DNA from: Mesorhizobium liriopis
GTDB lineage: Bacteria; Pseudomonadota; Alphaproteobacteria; Rhizobiales; Rhizobiaceae
Reading direction: 5' to 3'
DNA length: 64,000 bases
Assembly (NCBI RefSeq): GCF_024053505.1
Contig: NZ_JAMXQS010000006.1
Coordinates: 310,001 to 374,000, forward strand
In this document: in pieces, positions 23,299 to 30,494 of the stretch
Position numbering within the stretch: the first letter of the stretch is position 1
Layout: each line of letters starts with the position of its first letter
Notes under the pieces: model-generated
The model's input: the letters and a program-made list of their open reading frames with translations, nothing else
Database searches by the model: none
What the model was told of the DNA's origin: nothing
Translations under genes and position numbers: made by a program

Positions 23299-23572
23299 TG
23301 TCGTGTCCTCGTTTCGCGGCCATGTCCGCGTCATGGAGGAGCCGTTCCGCATGGCTCCGGCAGTGTTCGATGAAGAATGACCTGATGCGGTCCTGCACAT
23401 CGCCATTCACAGTCTTCGCGCGCCCCGTGCGAAGGTTGTTCAGGGTCCAGAAGGAGAGCTTGATCTTGGTCGCTATGCGCTTGAGCGCTTCGGCCTCGTC
23501 GCCCCAGCCACCGCTCTCGGCCTTGACCATTCGGCGAACGTAGTCGGCCGACTCTGTTGCGGCGCTACTCAT
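23192..23572 (-). CDS. Hypothetical DNA-binding-like phage protein
   Basis: A 126-residue protein from ATG 23572. The core SFWTLNNLRTGRAKTVNGDVQD looks like a helix-turn-helix with a basic linker, and an EEIRALEARIKA-type helix and basic tail close it. Upstream GAAGGTG may be the ribosome site. Related proteins occur in rhizobial prophages without known function. It overlaps the membrane protein gene by 107 bases, in a different frame. Confidence 0.65.
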   Translation of the reverse strand: MSSAATESADYVRRMVKAESGGWGDEAEALKRIATKIKLSFWTLNNLRTGRAKTVNGDVQDRIRSFFIEHCRSHAERLLHDADMAAKRGHDNDALRGIEDEIRALEARIKASSRDAARGHRARTNA

Positions 23573-23850
23573 CGTTGCGTGCACCTTCTGCTTAAATTCT
23601 CTGCACATGCTGCATTCGTTCCACGGCTAGGTTTCCAACCGTGGCGGATGCATTCAGCGATGTGCTTGTTGACGGCATCCCAAGCGTCAAAAGCCGGAGA
23701 GAAGGCCGAAGAAGATGTACGGACACCGGACCCGCCAAGATCGAATGCCCGTACAGCTCGTGTTTGAATTCGCGTCGCAATCGGGGAGACAGCGCCAACT
23801 GTCTCGCCCGCGCGCCCTGAATGACGATTCGCCGTTCGCCCAACTTCCAT
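23569..23850 (-). CDS. Small hypothetical protein
   Basis: A 93-residue protein from an ATG at 23850 that overlaps the preceding stop as TGATG and in turn overlaps the next gene by four bases. The C-terminal half (AFDAWDAVNKHIAECIRHG, then a Cys near 80) looks ordered; the N-terminal half is polar. It is called mainly because it closes the overlapping chain of genes. Function unknown. Confidence 0.5.
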   Translation of the reverse strand: MEVGRTANRHSGRAGETVGAVSPIATRIQTRAVRAFDLGGSGVRTSSSAFSPAFDAWDAVNKHIAECIRHGWKPSRGTNAACAENLSRRCTQR

Positions 23851-24032
23851 CAAAGGCGCTCCGCCTCGACGCAGTCGCCCGTCTGAAAGCAGTGCCCGCG
23901 CGATTCCAGATCGCGACCGGCAAAGCCATTGCGGGGCTGACGCTTGCGGACCTTGAGCGCCGCTGCGGCCGCGGTTGACGCGACGCCGCCGACGATCAGC
24001 ACCAATGCGAGAATGCAGATTGCTTGGGTCAT
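23850..24032 (-). CDS. Small secreted or membrane protein
   Basis: A 60-residue protein starting MTQAICILALVLIVGGVAST, a strong N-terminal hydrophobic segment. A Lys/Arg stretch follows, then a C-terminal part with two cysteines about six residues apart. Four bases overlap the preceding gene. It may be membrane-anchored. No family is recognised. Confidence 0.55.
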   Translation of the reverse strand: MTQAICILALVLIVGGVASTAAAAALKVRKRQPRNGFAGRDLESRGHCFQTGDCVEAERL

Positions 24033-24379
24033 GCCGGCACCCCGTCGAGGATCGAGACGAAGGGCAGCGAGATCAGATGCTCACGGAAGCCGCGCTCGGT
24101 GACAGACCATGTGCGGACCTCGCAGACACGAATACCAAGCTCGTCGCAGAGCCGAGGACGGGGATCGTCCAGCACGATCGGCTTCAGAGCTTCATAGGCC
24201 TTCGCCACGTTCTGCTCTCGCTCCCAGCGCCCGTAGACTTTTCGGGCGCCTTCACGGGTGCAGCCGATCTTGGTGGCGATCTGCGTGAACGAGGCACCAT
24301 TGCAGCGAAGCTGGACGACCAGGTTCACATCGATCTTGCGGGGGTTGTGGCGGACAGCCGCCTTGCGACGCTTCAGCAT
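24029..24379 (-). CDS. HTH protein of the early operon
   Basis: A 116-residue protein with a basic N-terminus, then a resolvase-like helix-turn-helix (NGASFTQIATKIGCTREGARK, given in part) at about residues 27-50. The C-terminal half is a separate wing-like region. Probably a DNA-binding regulator acting in the early region. Family not recognised. Confidence 0.6.
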   Translation of the reverse strand: MLKRRKAAVRHNPRKIDVNLVVQLRCNGASFTQIATKIGCTREGARKVYGRWEREQNVAKAYEALKPIVLDDPRPRLCDELGIRVCEVRTWSVTERGFREHLISLPFVSILDGVPA

Positions 24380-24382
24380 CGG

Positions 24383-24826
24383 TCAGGCCTTCGTCACGGC
24401 GGTATAAAGCTCGTCCAGGACGACAGCCTCGGCGATGGTCTCCTCGCCCTTGCGGCGCTTGTACTTGCGGGCATCATCCAGCCACGCCGGTTGGGCGATG
24501 AGCATCTCGACCGGCACCAGCTGGCCGAGCTCCTTCACGTAATGCGCGCCCGATTTCAGCTTCGACACGATCGGCGCAAACTGCTCCGGAATGTCGAATG
24601 CAAGTTGGTCTGGATCGAGCTTCGGTGCTCGCTTGAAATACGCCGTCAGGAACTGGATGACGCCGTTGCGGAGCATCGCGTCGGCGCCCTCCTGATTGGC
24701 GGCAGTCGAGGTCTCCGGGAAGGCTTCGAGCAAAACGACATCAGCTACAGCCTTCGCATTCAGGCCGTGCGTCGAGGCTGCTTCGTTCACCTTCTGATAG
24801 AACAGCGACAGCTTGTCATTCAGCAT
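24383..24826 (-). CDS. Hypothetical early-operon protein
   Basis: A 147-residue protein starting MLNDKLSLFYQKVNEAAST, from ATG 24826 with GGAGAG before it. It is Leu/Ala-rich and helical, with a KYKRRKGEETIAEAVV segment near the C-terminus. It follows the ParB-domain gene with an 11-base overlap. No function recognised. Confidence 0.65.
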   Translation of the reverse strand: MLNDKLSLFYQKVNEAASTHGLNAKAVADVVLLEAFPETSTAANQEGADAMLRNGVIQFLTAYFKRAPKLDPDQLAFDIPEQFAPIVSKLKSGAHYVKELGQLVPVEMLIAQPAWLDDARKYKRRKGEETIAEAVVLDELYTAVTKA

Positions 24827-25700
24827 GTTGGCTCTCCAAGAAACGGGTGAGTGCGGCGTGACAGTCCTTGACCGCAGCAAGGTTCAAAGCCTGATCGTCG
24901 GCGCGCTCGCTCAAGCCAACGGCGGCCAGTGCCACGTTGTCGTCAGACGCCCACTCGGTCAGCGCGCGGCATGTGCCGTAGAGATGCGTCCAGGCTTCCG
25001 CGGCGCGGCTCGGTGCCACGTAACGGGGGTTCTTGTTGGAGGATGGCGCCGGCTTGCTGCCCTGCTTGGCAGCTTCCATCACCTGAGTGCGGAGATCGGA
25101 CACCGCCTTCTTGACGTTTGGCTGGGCGACGACTTCGCGCTGAACCTCGGGCGGCTGGGCGGCGACGATGGCTGCGGCCGACACGCTGACCTTGCCAGCC
25201 TCCACAGCAGCAACGAGTTCGGGTGTTCCAGACTTTTCGACCTGCCGTGCCGTCTCGATGGACCGCTCGGACACGTTGAGCATCGCCGCCGCATCGGAAG
25301 TCCGCAAATTTGCGGAGTTATCTTCGGATGGCCTTTGCGCCGGCATCTTCGCAAGCTTTGCCCCGACCATCGAGCGCTGGCTTTCGGTCAGGTGTCGGCG
25401 GTGCAGGTTCCGGGCGATAACGAAGGCAAGCGGGTCGTCGCCATCGAACTCAATGCGGGGATATTCGATGCCCAGTTGGCGGGCCGCCATGTAACGGTTG
25501 CGGCCGTCGAGAATGGAGCCGTTCAGGAAGACGATCGGCTCGAGCACTCCGTTCTTGCGGATATCCTCGACCAGATCGTCAAAGGCTTTGCCTTCGATCC
25601 ACGGGAAGATATCGGCTGCGGGATGCCAGCGGACGCCGACGTTGGGTGTGTGCTCGCGCTGGAAGTCAGAGACGCCGCGTGCTTCAGCGTACGCGTTCAT
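24816..25700 (-). CDS. ParB-like nuclease-domain protein
   Basis: A 294-residue protein from ATG 25700, overlapping the regulator stop by four bases. The N-terminal ParB/Srx-type domain has the motif ILDGRNRYMAARQLG at about residues 63-77, followed by ARNLHRRHLTESQRSM near 96-111, where a helical DNA-binding part starts. The middle region (about 125-180) is Ala-rich with further HTH-like repeats. In phages such proteins act in partition, replication control or transcription. The CTP/DNA contacts are inferred from the ParB motif. Confidence 0.8.
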   Translation of the reverse strand: MNAYAEARGVSDFQREHTPNVGVRWHPAADIFPWIEGKAFDDLVEDIRKNGVLEPIVFLNGSILDGRNRYMAARQLGIEYPRIEFDGDDPLAFVIARNLHRRHLTESQRSMVGAKLAKMPAQRPSEDNSANLRTSDAAAMLNVSERSIETARQVEKSGTPELVAAVEAGKVSVSAAAIVAAQPPEVQREVVAQPNVKKAVSDLRTQVMEAAKQGSKPAPSSNKNPRYVAPSRAAEAWTHLYGTCRALTEWASDDNVALAAVGLSERADDQALNLAAVKDCHAALTRFLESQHAE

Positions 25701-25909
25701 GCTGCAGTTTCCTGCTCGCTGGCGGCAGGACCGAACAGATCGGGGCGGAGCTCGTGGCGTGAGATGCCAGAGACGCGCTCGATCTCGATCACGCGCTCTG
25801 CAGGCACCCGCTTCCACGAGTACATCGCGTTGTGGCTGATCTTCAGATGGCGCGCGAGGGCTACGATGCCCCCTGCTCCCGCCGCTGCTTTGGTCACGAT
25901 GTCGATCAT
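25697..25909 (-). CDS. Cro/YdaS-like HTH regulator
   Basis: A 70-residue protein. The segment IVALARHLKISHNAMYSWKR, about 15-34, and VPAERVIEIERVSGISRHEL form an HTH typical of YdaS/Cro-type regulators. The ATG at 25909 has no clear ribosome site and sits 12 bases from the operator at 25921, so the transcript is probably nearly leaderless. It is the first gene of the leftward operon and faces the CI-like repressor. It would compete for the same operators. Confidence 0.75.
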   Translation of the reverse strand: MIDIVTKAAAGAGGIVALARHLKISHNAMYSWKRVPAERVIEIERVSGISRHELRPDLFGPAASEQETAA

Positions 25910-25920
25910 GGTAAGCAGAT

Positions 25921-25939
25921 GTAGGTCATACTTACCTAC
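25921..25939. promoter_or_regulatory. Repressor operator copy 1
   Basis: GTAGGT-CATACTT-ACCTAC is an inverted repeat with a 7-base spacer. A copy in reverse orientation lies at 28431-28449, matching 18 of 19 positions. It lies at the start of the leftward transcript. Confidence 0.65.
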
Positions 25940-25950
25940 ATCGTCAAGCC

Positions 25951-25985
25951 CCTACGTAGGTGCAAATTACGTAGGGCCGACCTAC
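25951..25985. promoter_or_regulatory. Additional operator half-sites at the switch
   Basis: CCTACGTAGG at 25951-25960 is a perfect palindrome, and GTAGGT, ACGTAG and ACCTAC half-sites follow to 25985. These share the half-site core of the 19-bp operator and lie directly before the CI ATG at 25996, so they probably autoregulate the repressor. Confidence 0.5.
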
Positions 25986-25995
25986 CGTCGATCTC

Positions 25996-26724
25996 ATGAC
26001 TGACGACGAGACGACACTGGGCGAGCGGATCAAGGCTGCGCGGAAAGCTGCGGGCCTGACCCAGCAAGACATCGCGAGCTATTTCGGCATCAATCGTGTG
26101 TCGGTTACCCAGTGGGAAAAGGACACGACCCGTCCCGATCCGTCCCGGCTTATGAAGCTTGCGGAATTCCTGCAGACCACCGCCGAATGGTTGCTTGATG
26201 GTCGCGGCAACCAGAATGCCCCCGGCTTGGGTCGCTCAACCGCTAAGCCCACCGTTGATCTTGAGGACATTCCTGCCGATGCGGTTTTCACCTCAGGCGA
26301 GCAGAAGCGCTACCAGGGCGCCCATGATGTCGAAAAGCTAGGCGTCGTCGCCGGCGGCGATGATGGTGACTTCCACTTTAATGGCGAAGTGATCGAGCAT
26401 GTCGCCCGCCCGCGCGGCTTGATCGGCCGTGCCGGCGTGTTTTCGCTCGAGGTGATCAGCGACAGCATGTATCCCGCCTACCGCAAAGGCGATCCGATCT
26501 ACTGCGACCGCACCGAGCCGCAGCCTGGCGATGACATCGTGATTGAAACCTTCGCAGAGGAAGGCGAGAAGAACGGCAAATCCTATGTGAAACGGCTTGT
26601 CCGCCGGACCAAGGCGCAGCTGATCGTGGAGCAGTTCAATCCGCCTTCGGAACTCACGTTCGACCGCTACGCGGTGAAACACGTTTGGCGCGTTGTTCCC
26701 GTGCGTGAGCTTCACGGGAGTTGA
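25996..26724 (+). CDS. CI-like repressor (XRE HTH plus S24 peptidase)
   Basis: A 242-residue protein. Residues about 8-60 form an XRE HTH (GLTQQDIASYFGINRVSVTQ); residues about 115-235 are an S24 LexA/CI-type domain. Ser157 in ISDSMYPAYRKGD and Lys199 in KSYVKRLV form the catalytic pair, and Ala119-Gly120, 37 residues before Ser157, is a possible self-cleavage site. RecA-stimulated cleavage would then induce the prophage. It is divergent from the Cro-like gene, with operators directly before its ATG. The 3' end is overlapped by an antisense small gene. Confidence 0.92.
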   Translation: MTDDETTLGERIKAARKAAGLTQQDIASYFGINRVSVTQWEKDTTRPDPSRLMKLAEFLQTTAEWLLDGRGNQNAPGLGRSTAKPTVDLEDIPADAVFTSGEQKRYQGAHDVEKLGVVAGGDDGDFHFNGEVIEHVARPRGLIGRAGVFSLEVISDSMYPAYRKGDPIYCDRTEPQPGDDIVIETFAEEGEKNGKSYVKRLVRRTKAQLIVEQFNPPSELTFDRYAVKHVWRVVPVRELHGS

Positions 26725-26983
26725 TCAGATAGGCTTCCGCCTTCAGTCGATCCCGCTCGCTGATGAAGATCGCGGTGACAGATACCCGCTTGCCCGCCAT
26801 CCCTTCCGAGCTGCAGTCCGAGCAATAGAGGCGTCCCGACACGTCAGAGATCTTCGTCGAGGAACTCCCGCCTACTTGCTTCAGCTCCTTGATGTCGAAT
26901 CGGTGCGTGTTACCGCAGTCCCGGCACTCCACGAGGAGGGCATACACTTGCCCAAGCACGGCTTCCTTGCCGGGATAGGCCAT
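26654..26983 (-). CDS. Small zinc-ribbon protein antisense to the repressor end
   Basis: A 109-residue protein on the minus strand. Two Cys-x-x-Cys pairs (CRDCGNTHRF at about 20-29 and CSDCSSEG at about 54-61) suggest a zinc ribbon. A Lys/Arg-rich C-terminus overlaps 71 bases of the repressor gene in antisense. It may be transcribed from the region with DnaA boxes. Role unknown; both frames could be coding. Confidence 0.55.
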   Translation of the reverse strand: MAYPGKEAVLGQVYALLVECRDCGNTHRFDIKELKQVGGSSSTKISDVSGRLYCSDCSSEGMAGKRVSVTAIFISERDRLKAEAYLINSREAHAREQRAKRVSPRSGRT

Positions 26984-27068
26984 CCTCGATCCGCTCCATC
27001 ATTCCGCTGAGTCATCTTAGGCTGACTCGGAAACGAGAACGGATCAAGAACATCGCGGAGGCGTGACC

Positions 27069-27087
27069 TGTGGACAAATGTGGATAA
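27069..27087. promoter_or_regulatory. Two DnaA-box-like sites
   Basis: TGTGGACAA at 27069-27077 and TGTGGATAA at 27079-27087. The second is a perfect reverse complement of the TTATCCACA consensus. They lie upstream of the DUF3800 gene. Confidence 0.5.
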
Positions 27088-27171
27088 CGGGGTAACCGTT
27101 GGAGTGAGCAACCATCTCGCCTGTACTTCCTGAACTGGTGATTTGTTTTGGAGGACGCCAGTCGGCCACGC

Positions 27172-27915
27172 ATGGAATTTGGCGAATACATCATCTACGT
27201 CGATGAGAGCGGCGACCACAGCCTTACGTCCATCGACCCGAACTTCCCGGTCTTTTGCCTAGCGTTTTGCATCTTCAAAAAGCAGGATTACATCGATCGC
27301 GCCGTGCCGCTGATGCAGGCGTTCAAGTTCCGCTGGTTCGGCCACGATACAGTGGTGATGCACGAGTCCGACATCACCAAGAAGCGGAAAGCTTTCCACT
27401 TCCTTCAGTACGACGACAAGCGCGAACGCTTCCTGCAGGATCTCTCGGAGGTGATGGACGCAATGCCCATGCACGTCTGCGCCGCGACGATCCACAAGGA
27501 AAAGCTGAAGAAGCGCTATGCCAACCCGGAGAACCCCTACCAGCTTGCGCTGCTTTTCTGCATGGAGCGAGCCCACGAGGTGCTGCGAAAGGCCGGCGCC
27601 GAGGACAAAGCATGTCACATCGTTGTCGAGTCCCGCAGTCCAAAGGCGGCCGGCACGGGCAAAGAAGATGCGGCGCTCGAACTTGAGTTCAGGCGCATCA
27701 TGGCTGGGGACCATTACCTGCAACAGATGACCGGCGGCGACCCAATGCCATGCTTTGAGATGGTCTTCGCCTCGAAGCTGGCCAACTCCACCGGATTGCA
27801 GATTGCCGACCTAATCGCGCGCCCGATCGCGCTGCGCACCCTAAACCCCTACCAGATGAACCGGTCGTTCCAAGTCATTGCTAGGAAGCTGAAAGGGTGG
27901 AAGGTCTTCCCCTGA
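27172..27915 (+). CDS. DUF3800 domain protein (putative RNase H-like nuclease)
   Basis: A 247-residue protein from ATG 27172. A TTG at 27148 is less likely because a GGAGG follows it, and that site is 16 bases from the ATG. The start EYIIYVDESGDHSLTS at about residues 4-19 carries the conserved YVDESGD motif of DUF3800 proteins, which have RNase H-like folds. Later acidic residues, such as the ADLIA segment near 212-216, could complete a metal site. Found between repressor and rightward operon, it is likely a lysogenic accessory gene. Function unproven. Confidence 0.8.
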   Translation: MEFGEYIIYVDESGDHSLTSIDPNFPVFCLAFCIFKKQDYIDRAVPLMQAFKFRWFGHDTVVMHESDITKKRKAFHFLQYDDKRERFLQDLSEVMDAMPMHVCAATIHKEKLKKRYANPENPYQLALLFCMERAHEVLRKAGAEDKACHIVVESRSPKAAGTGKEDAALELEFRRIMAGDHYLQQMTGGDPMPCFEMVFASKLANSTGLQIADLIARPIALRTLNPYQMNRSFQVIARKLKGWKVFP

Positions 27916-27923
27916 AAGCGAAA

Positions 27924-27944
27924 GGCCCCGGCAATGCCGAGGCC
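27924..27944 (+). terminator. Hairpin after the DUF3800 gene
   Basis: GGCCCCGGC pairs with GCCGAGGCC with one mismatch and a three-base AAT loop. No T-run follows, so termination strength is uncertain. It lies 8 bases after the DUF3800 stop. Confidence 0.45.
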
Positions 27945-28003
27945 CAACGCCGACCAGGAACGAACCCCAATCCATTTGACTGTTAGATAGTCAACCCCGT
28001 TGG

Positions 28004-28034
28004 ATTCGTCCACATTTATCCACACTCATCCACA
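28004..28034. other. Iteron-like DnaA-box cluster, candidate phage origin
   Basis: Three repeats about 10-11 bases apart: TCGTCCACA, TTATCCACA (28016-28024) and TCATCCACA (28026-28034). The middle one is a perfect DnaA box. Together with the inverse-orientation pair at 27069-27087 they flank the DUF3800 gene. This density suggests DnaA-assisted replication initiation. Confidence 0.5.
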
Positions 28035-28423
28035 GTGGTGTGAATTCTGTGACTGACGGTGACAGTCCTGAAACCTCAGTTCCTATCCTCTGATCTTCGT
28101 TTCTGAAGGATGGTGAGGGAGGGTTCCAGCCAAAGCTTCCCCCTACCCCATGGAGCGAATCCTTGAGGCGGGGGAGCCATGGCTATGTCCTGAAGGCCGG
28201 AGCCGGGATGGGACGCACGCCAGGACGCCTTTCAGCAATCCATCCTCGTTTTCAGGCAGCACAGTAGGACTTTCGCTTCCCGCGCCTGCGGCTTCACCTG
28301 CACGGGAATTGCACCCGGTCGCCGCTCAAATTTGCCCATCTCGATGTGAGGTGAGGCGCGTCTTATCGCGCCACTGCAAACTCGCAGTCAATCAAAAAAG
28401 TAAGTCACACCTACATTTTCCGT

Positions 28424-28452
28424 TTGACAGGTAGGTAAGTATCACCTACGTT
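28424..28452 (+). promoter_or_regulatory. Rightward early promoter with repressor operator
   Basis: TTGACA at 28424-28429, 17 bases, then TACGTT at 28447-28452. The 19-bp operator (28431-28449) lies inside the spacer and -10. A half-site ACCTAC lies at 28409-28414. Repressor binding would block this promoter, which faces the operon starting at 28497. Confidence 0.7.
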
Positions 28453-28496
28453 CAACCCATCCCAAGCGCATCCCGCGCCCCGATGGAGAAGTCGAA

Positions 28497-28757
28497 GTGT
28501 CCCTCGCCCCGAACGCCATCACGATCTGCAGCCAGCGCTTCTCGCGCGGCACCTGGTCGGGCCGGGTTCTGGTCAGCGGCGCTCTCTACGAGGTCGACAA
28601 GATCGATCTCAAACTTCTCCGCGAAGGCGCATCACCCGCCGAACTGGATCTGATCGCGGTCGATACGGACGCCGAGGAAATCGAACAAGAACAAGCCGTC
28701 GAGGCGCGGGCATGGGGACGCCATTGCGCGGACTATGCGCGGCCCTCGGGCTACTGA
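28497..28757 (+). CDS. Small hypothetical protein, first gene of rightward operon
   Basis: An 86-residue protein from GTG 28497, with GGAGAAG six bases upstream. It has beta-strand character (TWSGRVLVSGALYEVDKID) followed by an acidic helix. No family recognised. It begins about 45 bases after the promoter, so it is made early when repression fails. Confidence 0.65.
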   Translation: MSLAPNAITICSQRFSRGTWSGRVLVSGALYEVDKIDLKLLREGASPAELDLIAVDTDAEEIEQEQAVEARAWGRHCADYARPSGY

Positions 28758-28768
28758 GGAGCGCGGCC

Positions 28769-28978
28769 GTGACCCGTCCTGAGACCGTTTCCAGCCTCCA
28801 AGCAGACATCGCCCAAACCGAGGGCTTCATCGCCCTGCATGCCCGCCTCGCCGGCATGTGCCTCTGCTTCGAAGACATCGAGCGCCACCGCTACGAAGCC
28901 ACGCTCGACGCCATCCGCCTGAACAGCCTCCGCCAGCGTCTCGCTGCGCTCGAGGCGGCCAACACAATTGCAGCCTGA
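28769..28978 (+). CDS. Small coiled-coil protein
   Basis: A 69-residue protein from GTG 28769 with GAGGAG eight bases upstream; a longer in-frame start at 28712 overlaps the previous gene. It is helical (VSSLQADIAQTEGFIALHARL; RLNSLRQRLAALEAA), consistent with a coiled-coil or small adaptor. Function unknown. Confidence 0.6.
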   Translation: MTRPETVSSLQADIAQTEGFIALHARLAGMCLCFEDIERHRYEATLDAIRLNSLRQRLAALEAANTIAA

Positions 28979-28991
28979 AGGAATCCGACCG

Positions 28992-29219
28992 ATGCGTGAG
29001 ACCATCCTGGCTTTGCAGACGCGCCTTGCGCAACTGGTTGTCGAGTGTGATGCCGCCCGCACGGACAAGGACGGCAAGCGCATTGATACGGCGCTGCACG
29101 ATATCGGCCTGACCTATGTCGCGCTCCACCATCTGACGCCGCCTGATGAGCAGAAGCATATCGCTGAAGCCGTCATCGCGCTCGGTGATCGCGTTGCGAC
29201 CGTGCGGAGGGCAGCATGA
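28992..29219 (+). CDS. Small helical hypothetical protein
   Basis: A 75-residue protein from ATG 28992, with GAAGGA upstream. Helical and Ala/Leu-rich (TILALQTRLAQLVVECDAART). Its stop overlaps the next ATG (ATGA). Function unknown. Confidence 0.6.
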   Translation: MRETILALQTRLAQLVVECDAARTDKDGKRIDTALHDIGLTYVALHHLTPPDEQKHIAEAVIALGDRVATVRRAA

Positions 29220-29296
29220 CCCTCGATCTCCGCATCTACACTCTGATTGCTGTCTGCATCGTCTTCGTCGGCTTGATCGAGAAGGTGGCGCCGTGA
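29216..29296 (+). CDS. Membrane micro-protein
   Basis: A 26-residue protein consisting of one hydrophobic span (IYTLIAVCIVFVGLI) with short ends. Too short for routine ORF calling, but its start overlaps the previous stop (ATGA) and its stop overlaps the next ATG (TGATG), so translation is plausible. May modulate a membrane process, or be only a coupling leader. Confidence 0.4.
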   Translation: MTLDLRIYTLIAVCIVFVGLIEKVAP

Positions 29297-29514
29297 TGTT
29301 CAGCAGCCTCCCCGCCATCATGGCCCGGCGCGTCACCGAGGAAGTCCCCGGCGATGTCAGCGAAGACGACTTCCTCGCATGGGTTGAAGCGAACTTCCCC
29401 AACGCCACGGGCGACGACTGGGAACAGACGCTCACGATCATGAACGAGATGGACGCGCTGCAAGCCTCTGACTTCGAGGCGAGTGCGCGCTTCTTCTGGG
29501 AGACGCTTCAATGA
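29296..29514 (+). CDS. Small acidic hypothetical protein
   Basis: A 72-residue protein with an acidic C-terminal region, containing DFLAWVEANFPNATGDDWEQ. The start overlaps the micro-protein stop. It ends overlapping the nuclease gene by four bases. No family recognised. Confidence 0.6.
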   Translation: MFSSLPAIMARRVTEEVPGDVSEDDFLAWVEANFPNATGDDWEQTLTIMNEMDALQASDFEASARFFWETLQ

Positions 29515-30491
29515 ACGCGCACACCGACGTCTCGAACCTGCCAGAGCCGATCGCCGCCTTGATCCCCGACGGCATCCATTTCGGGCTTGAGGACACCGCC
29601 TATCACGCGGACCCAGCTCTCGGCTCAACCGGCCTGAAAGACCTGATCGACAACGCTCCTGACTTCTGGTGGTCGAGCTGGATGAACCCGGCGCGCGAGC
29701 TGGAAAAGGAAACGCCTGCAAGGATCTTCGGGCGCGCGGTTCACAAATGCGTCTTGGAAGGGCGCTCGCTCTTCGAGCAGCACTACGGCCCGTGCGAGCA
29801 TCACGGCAATGTTAAGGCAGGCATCGCCGAGCGCGTCGCTCTGGAAGCCGAGGGCAAGATCGCCCTCAAGCGCGACGACTTCAACCGCATCCTGGCGGCG
29901 TCGGCTTTCATCAAGGCGAATAGTCATCTGCGTGCGGCCTTCGAGGGCGGCTATCCTGAAGTGTCCGTCTTCTGGACGCAGGATGGCGTCCGGTTCAAGG
30001 CGCGGTTCGACTACCTAAAGATGCGCGCCATCGCCGACCTGAAGTCGATCCGCAACCCGCTGAACAAGTCGTTCGTGCAGGCCTGCCGAGAGCGCATCGC
30101 CGGGCTCGACTACATCGTATCGGCTGCCCACTACATGGCGGCTCGCTCACAGATGGCGCGGCTCGTGAAGGCGGGCGCCATCTACGGCGCACCTGATGAT
30201 CCGAACTCTCGCTCTTGGCTGATCCAAGCCGCCGGCATCCGGGAGTTCGCCTTCGTCTTCGTGTTCTGGCAGGCCGAAGGCGCTCCGATCTCCCACGGCT
30301 TCAAGATTTCGCCCGGCAATCCGCTGCTGGCGTCGGCCGAGATCGCCATCGGCAAGGCCGTCCACAACTACCGGACCTTCATGGCCGACTTCGGCACCGA
30401 CACCGCTTGGGTGCCTTCCACACCTCTCGAAGAGCTCGATGAAACCGACATGCCGATCTGGTGGCAGGTCAAGCAGACGACGGGGAAGTAA
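29511..30491 (+). CDS. RecE-like exonuclease (PD-(D/E)XK family)
   Basis: A 326-residue protein. The middle segment YPEVSVFWTQDGVRFKARFDYLK, then IADLKS near residues 178-183, is the PD-(D/E)XK-like core of RecE-type 5'-3' exonucleases (Asp167 and the DLKS lysine candidates). The N-terminal part with a Trp cluster (DFWWSSWMNP) and GRAVHKCVLEG fits this family. It precedes a candidate single-strand annealing protein, the common RecE/RecT-type pairing for phage recombination. Confidence 0.8.
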   Translation: MNAHTDVSNLPEPIAALIPDGIHFGLEDTAYHADPALGSTGLKDLIDNAPDFWWSSWMNPARELEKETPARIFGRAVHKCVLEGRSLFEQHYGPCEHHGNVKAGIAERVALEAEGKIALKRDDFNRILAASAFIKANSHLRAAFEGGYPEVSVFWTQDGVRFKARFDYLKMRAIADLKSIRNPLNKSFVQACRERIAGLDYIVSAAHYMAARSQMARLVKAGAIYGAPDDPNSRSWLIQAAGIREFAFVFVFWQAEGAPISHGFKISPGNPLLASAEIAIGKAVHNYRTFMADFGTDTAWVPSTPLEELDETDMPIWWQVKQTTGK

Positions 30492-30494
30492 GCG

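Larger units (their letters stand above)
27916..28496. other. Intergenic region with origin-like repeats and the rightward promoter
   Basis: About 580 bases with no convincing gene; one plus-strand frame (28150-28434) is low-quality. It contains a hairpin at 27924-27944, DnaA-box-like repeats at 28004-28034, a short hairpin GGCGCG/CGCGCC near 28353-28370, and the operator-covered promoter at 28424-28452. It probably holds the replication origin and the rightward control region. Confidence 0.5.

Noticed and set aside
28150-28434. A 94-residue plus frame in the rightward control region
   Set aside because: No ribosome site, Ser/Pro/Arg-rich composition, and it runs into the operator-covered promoter.
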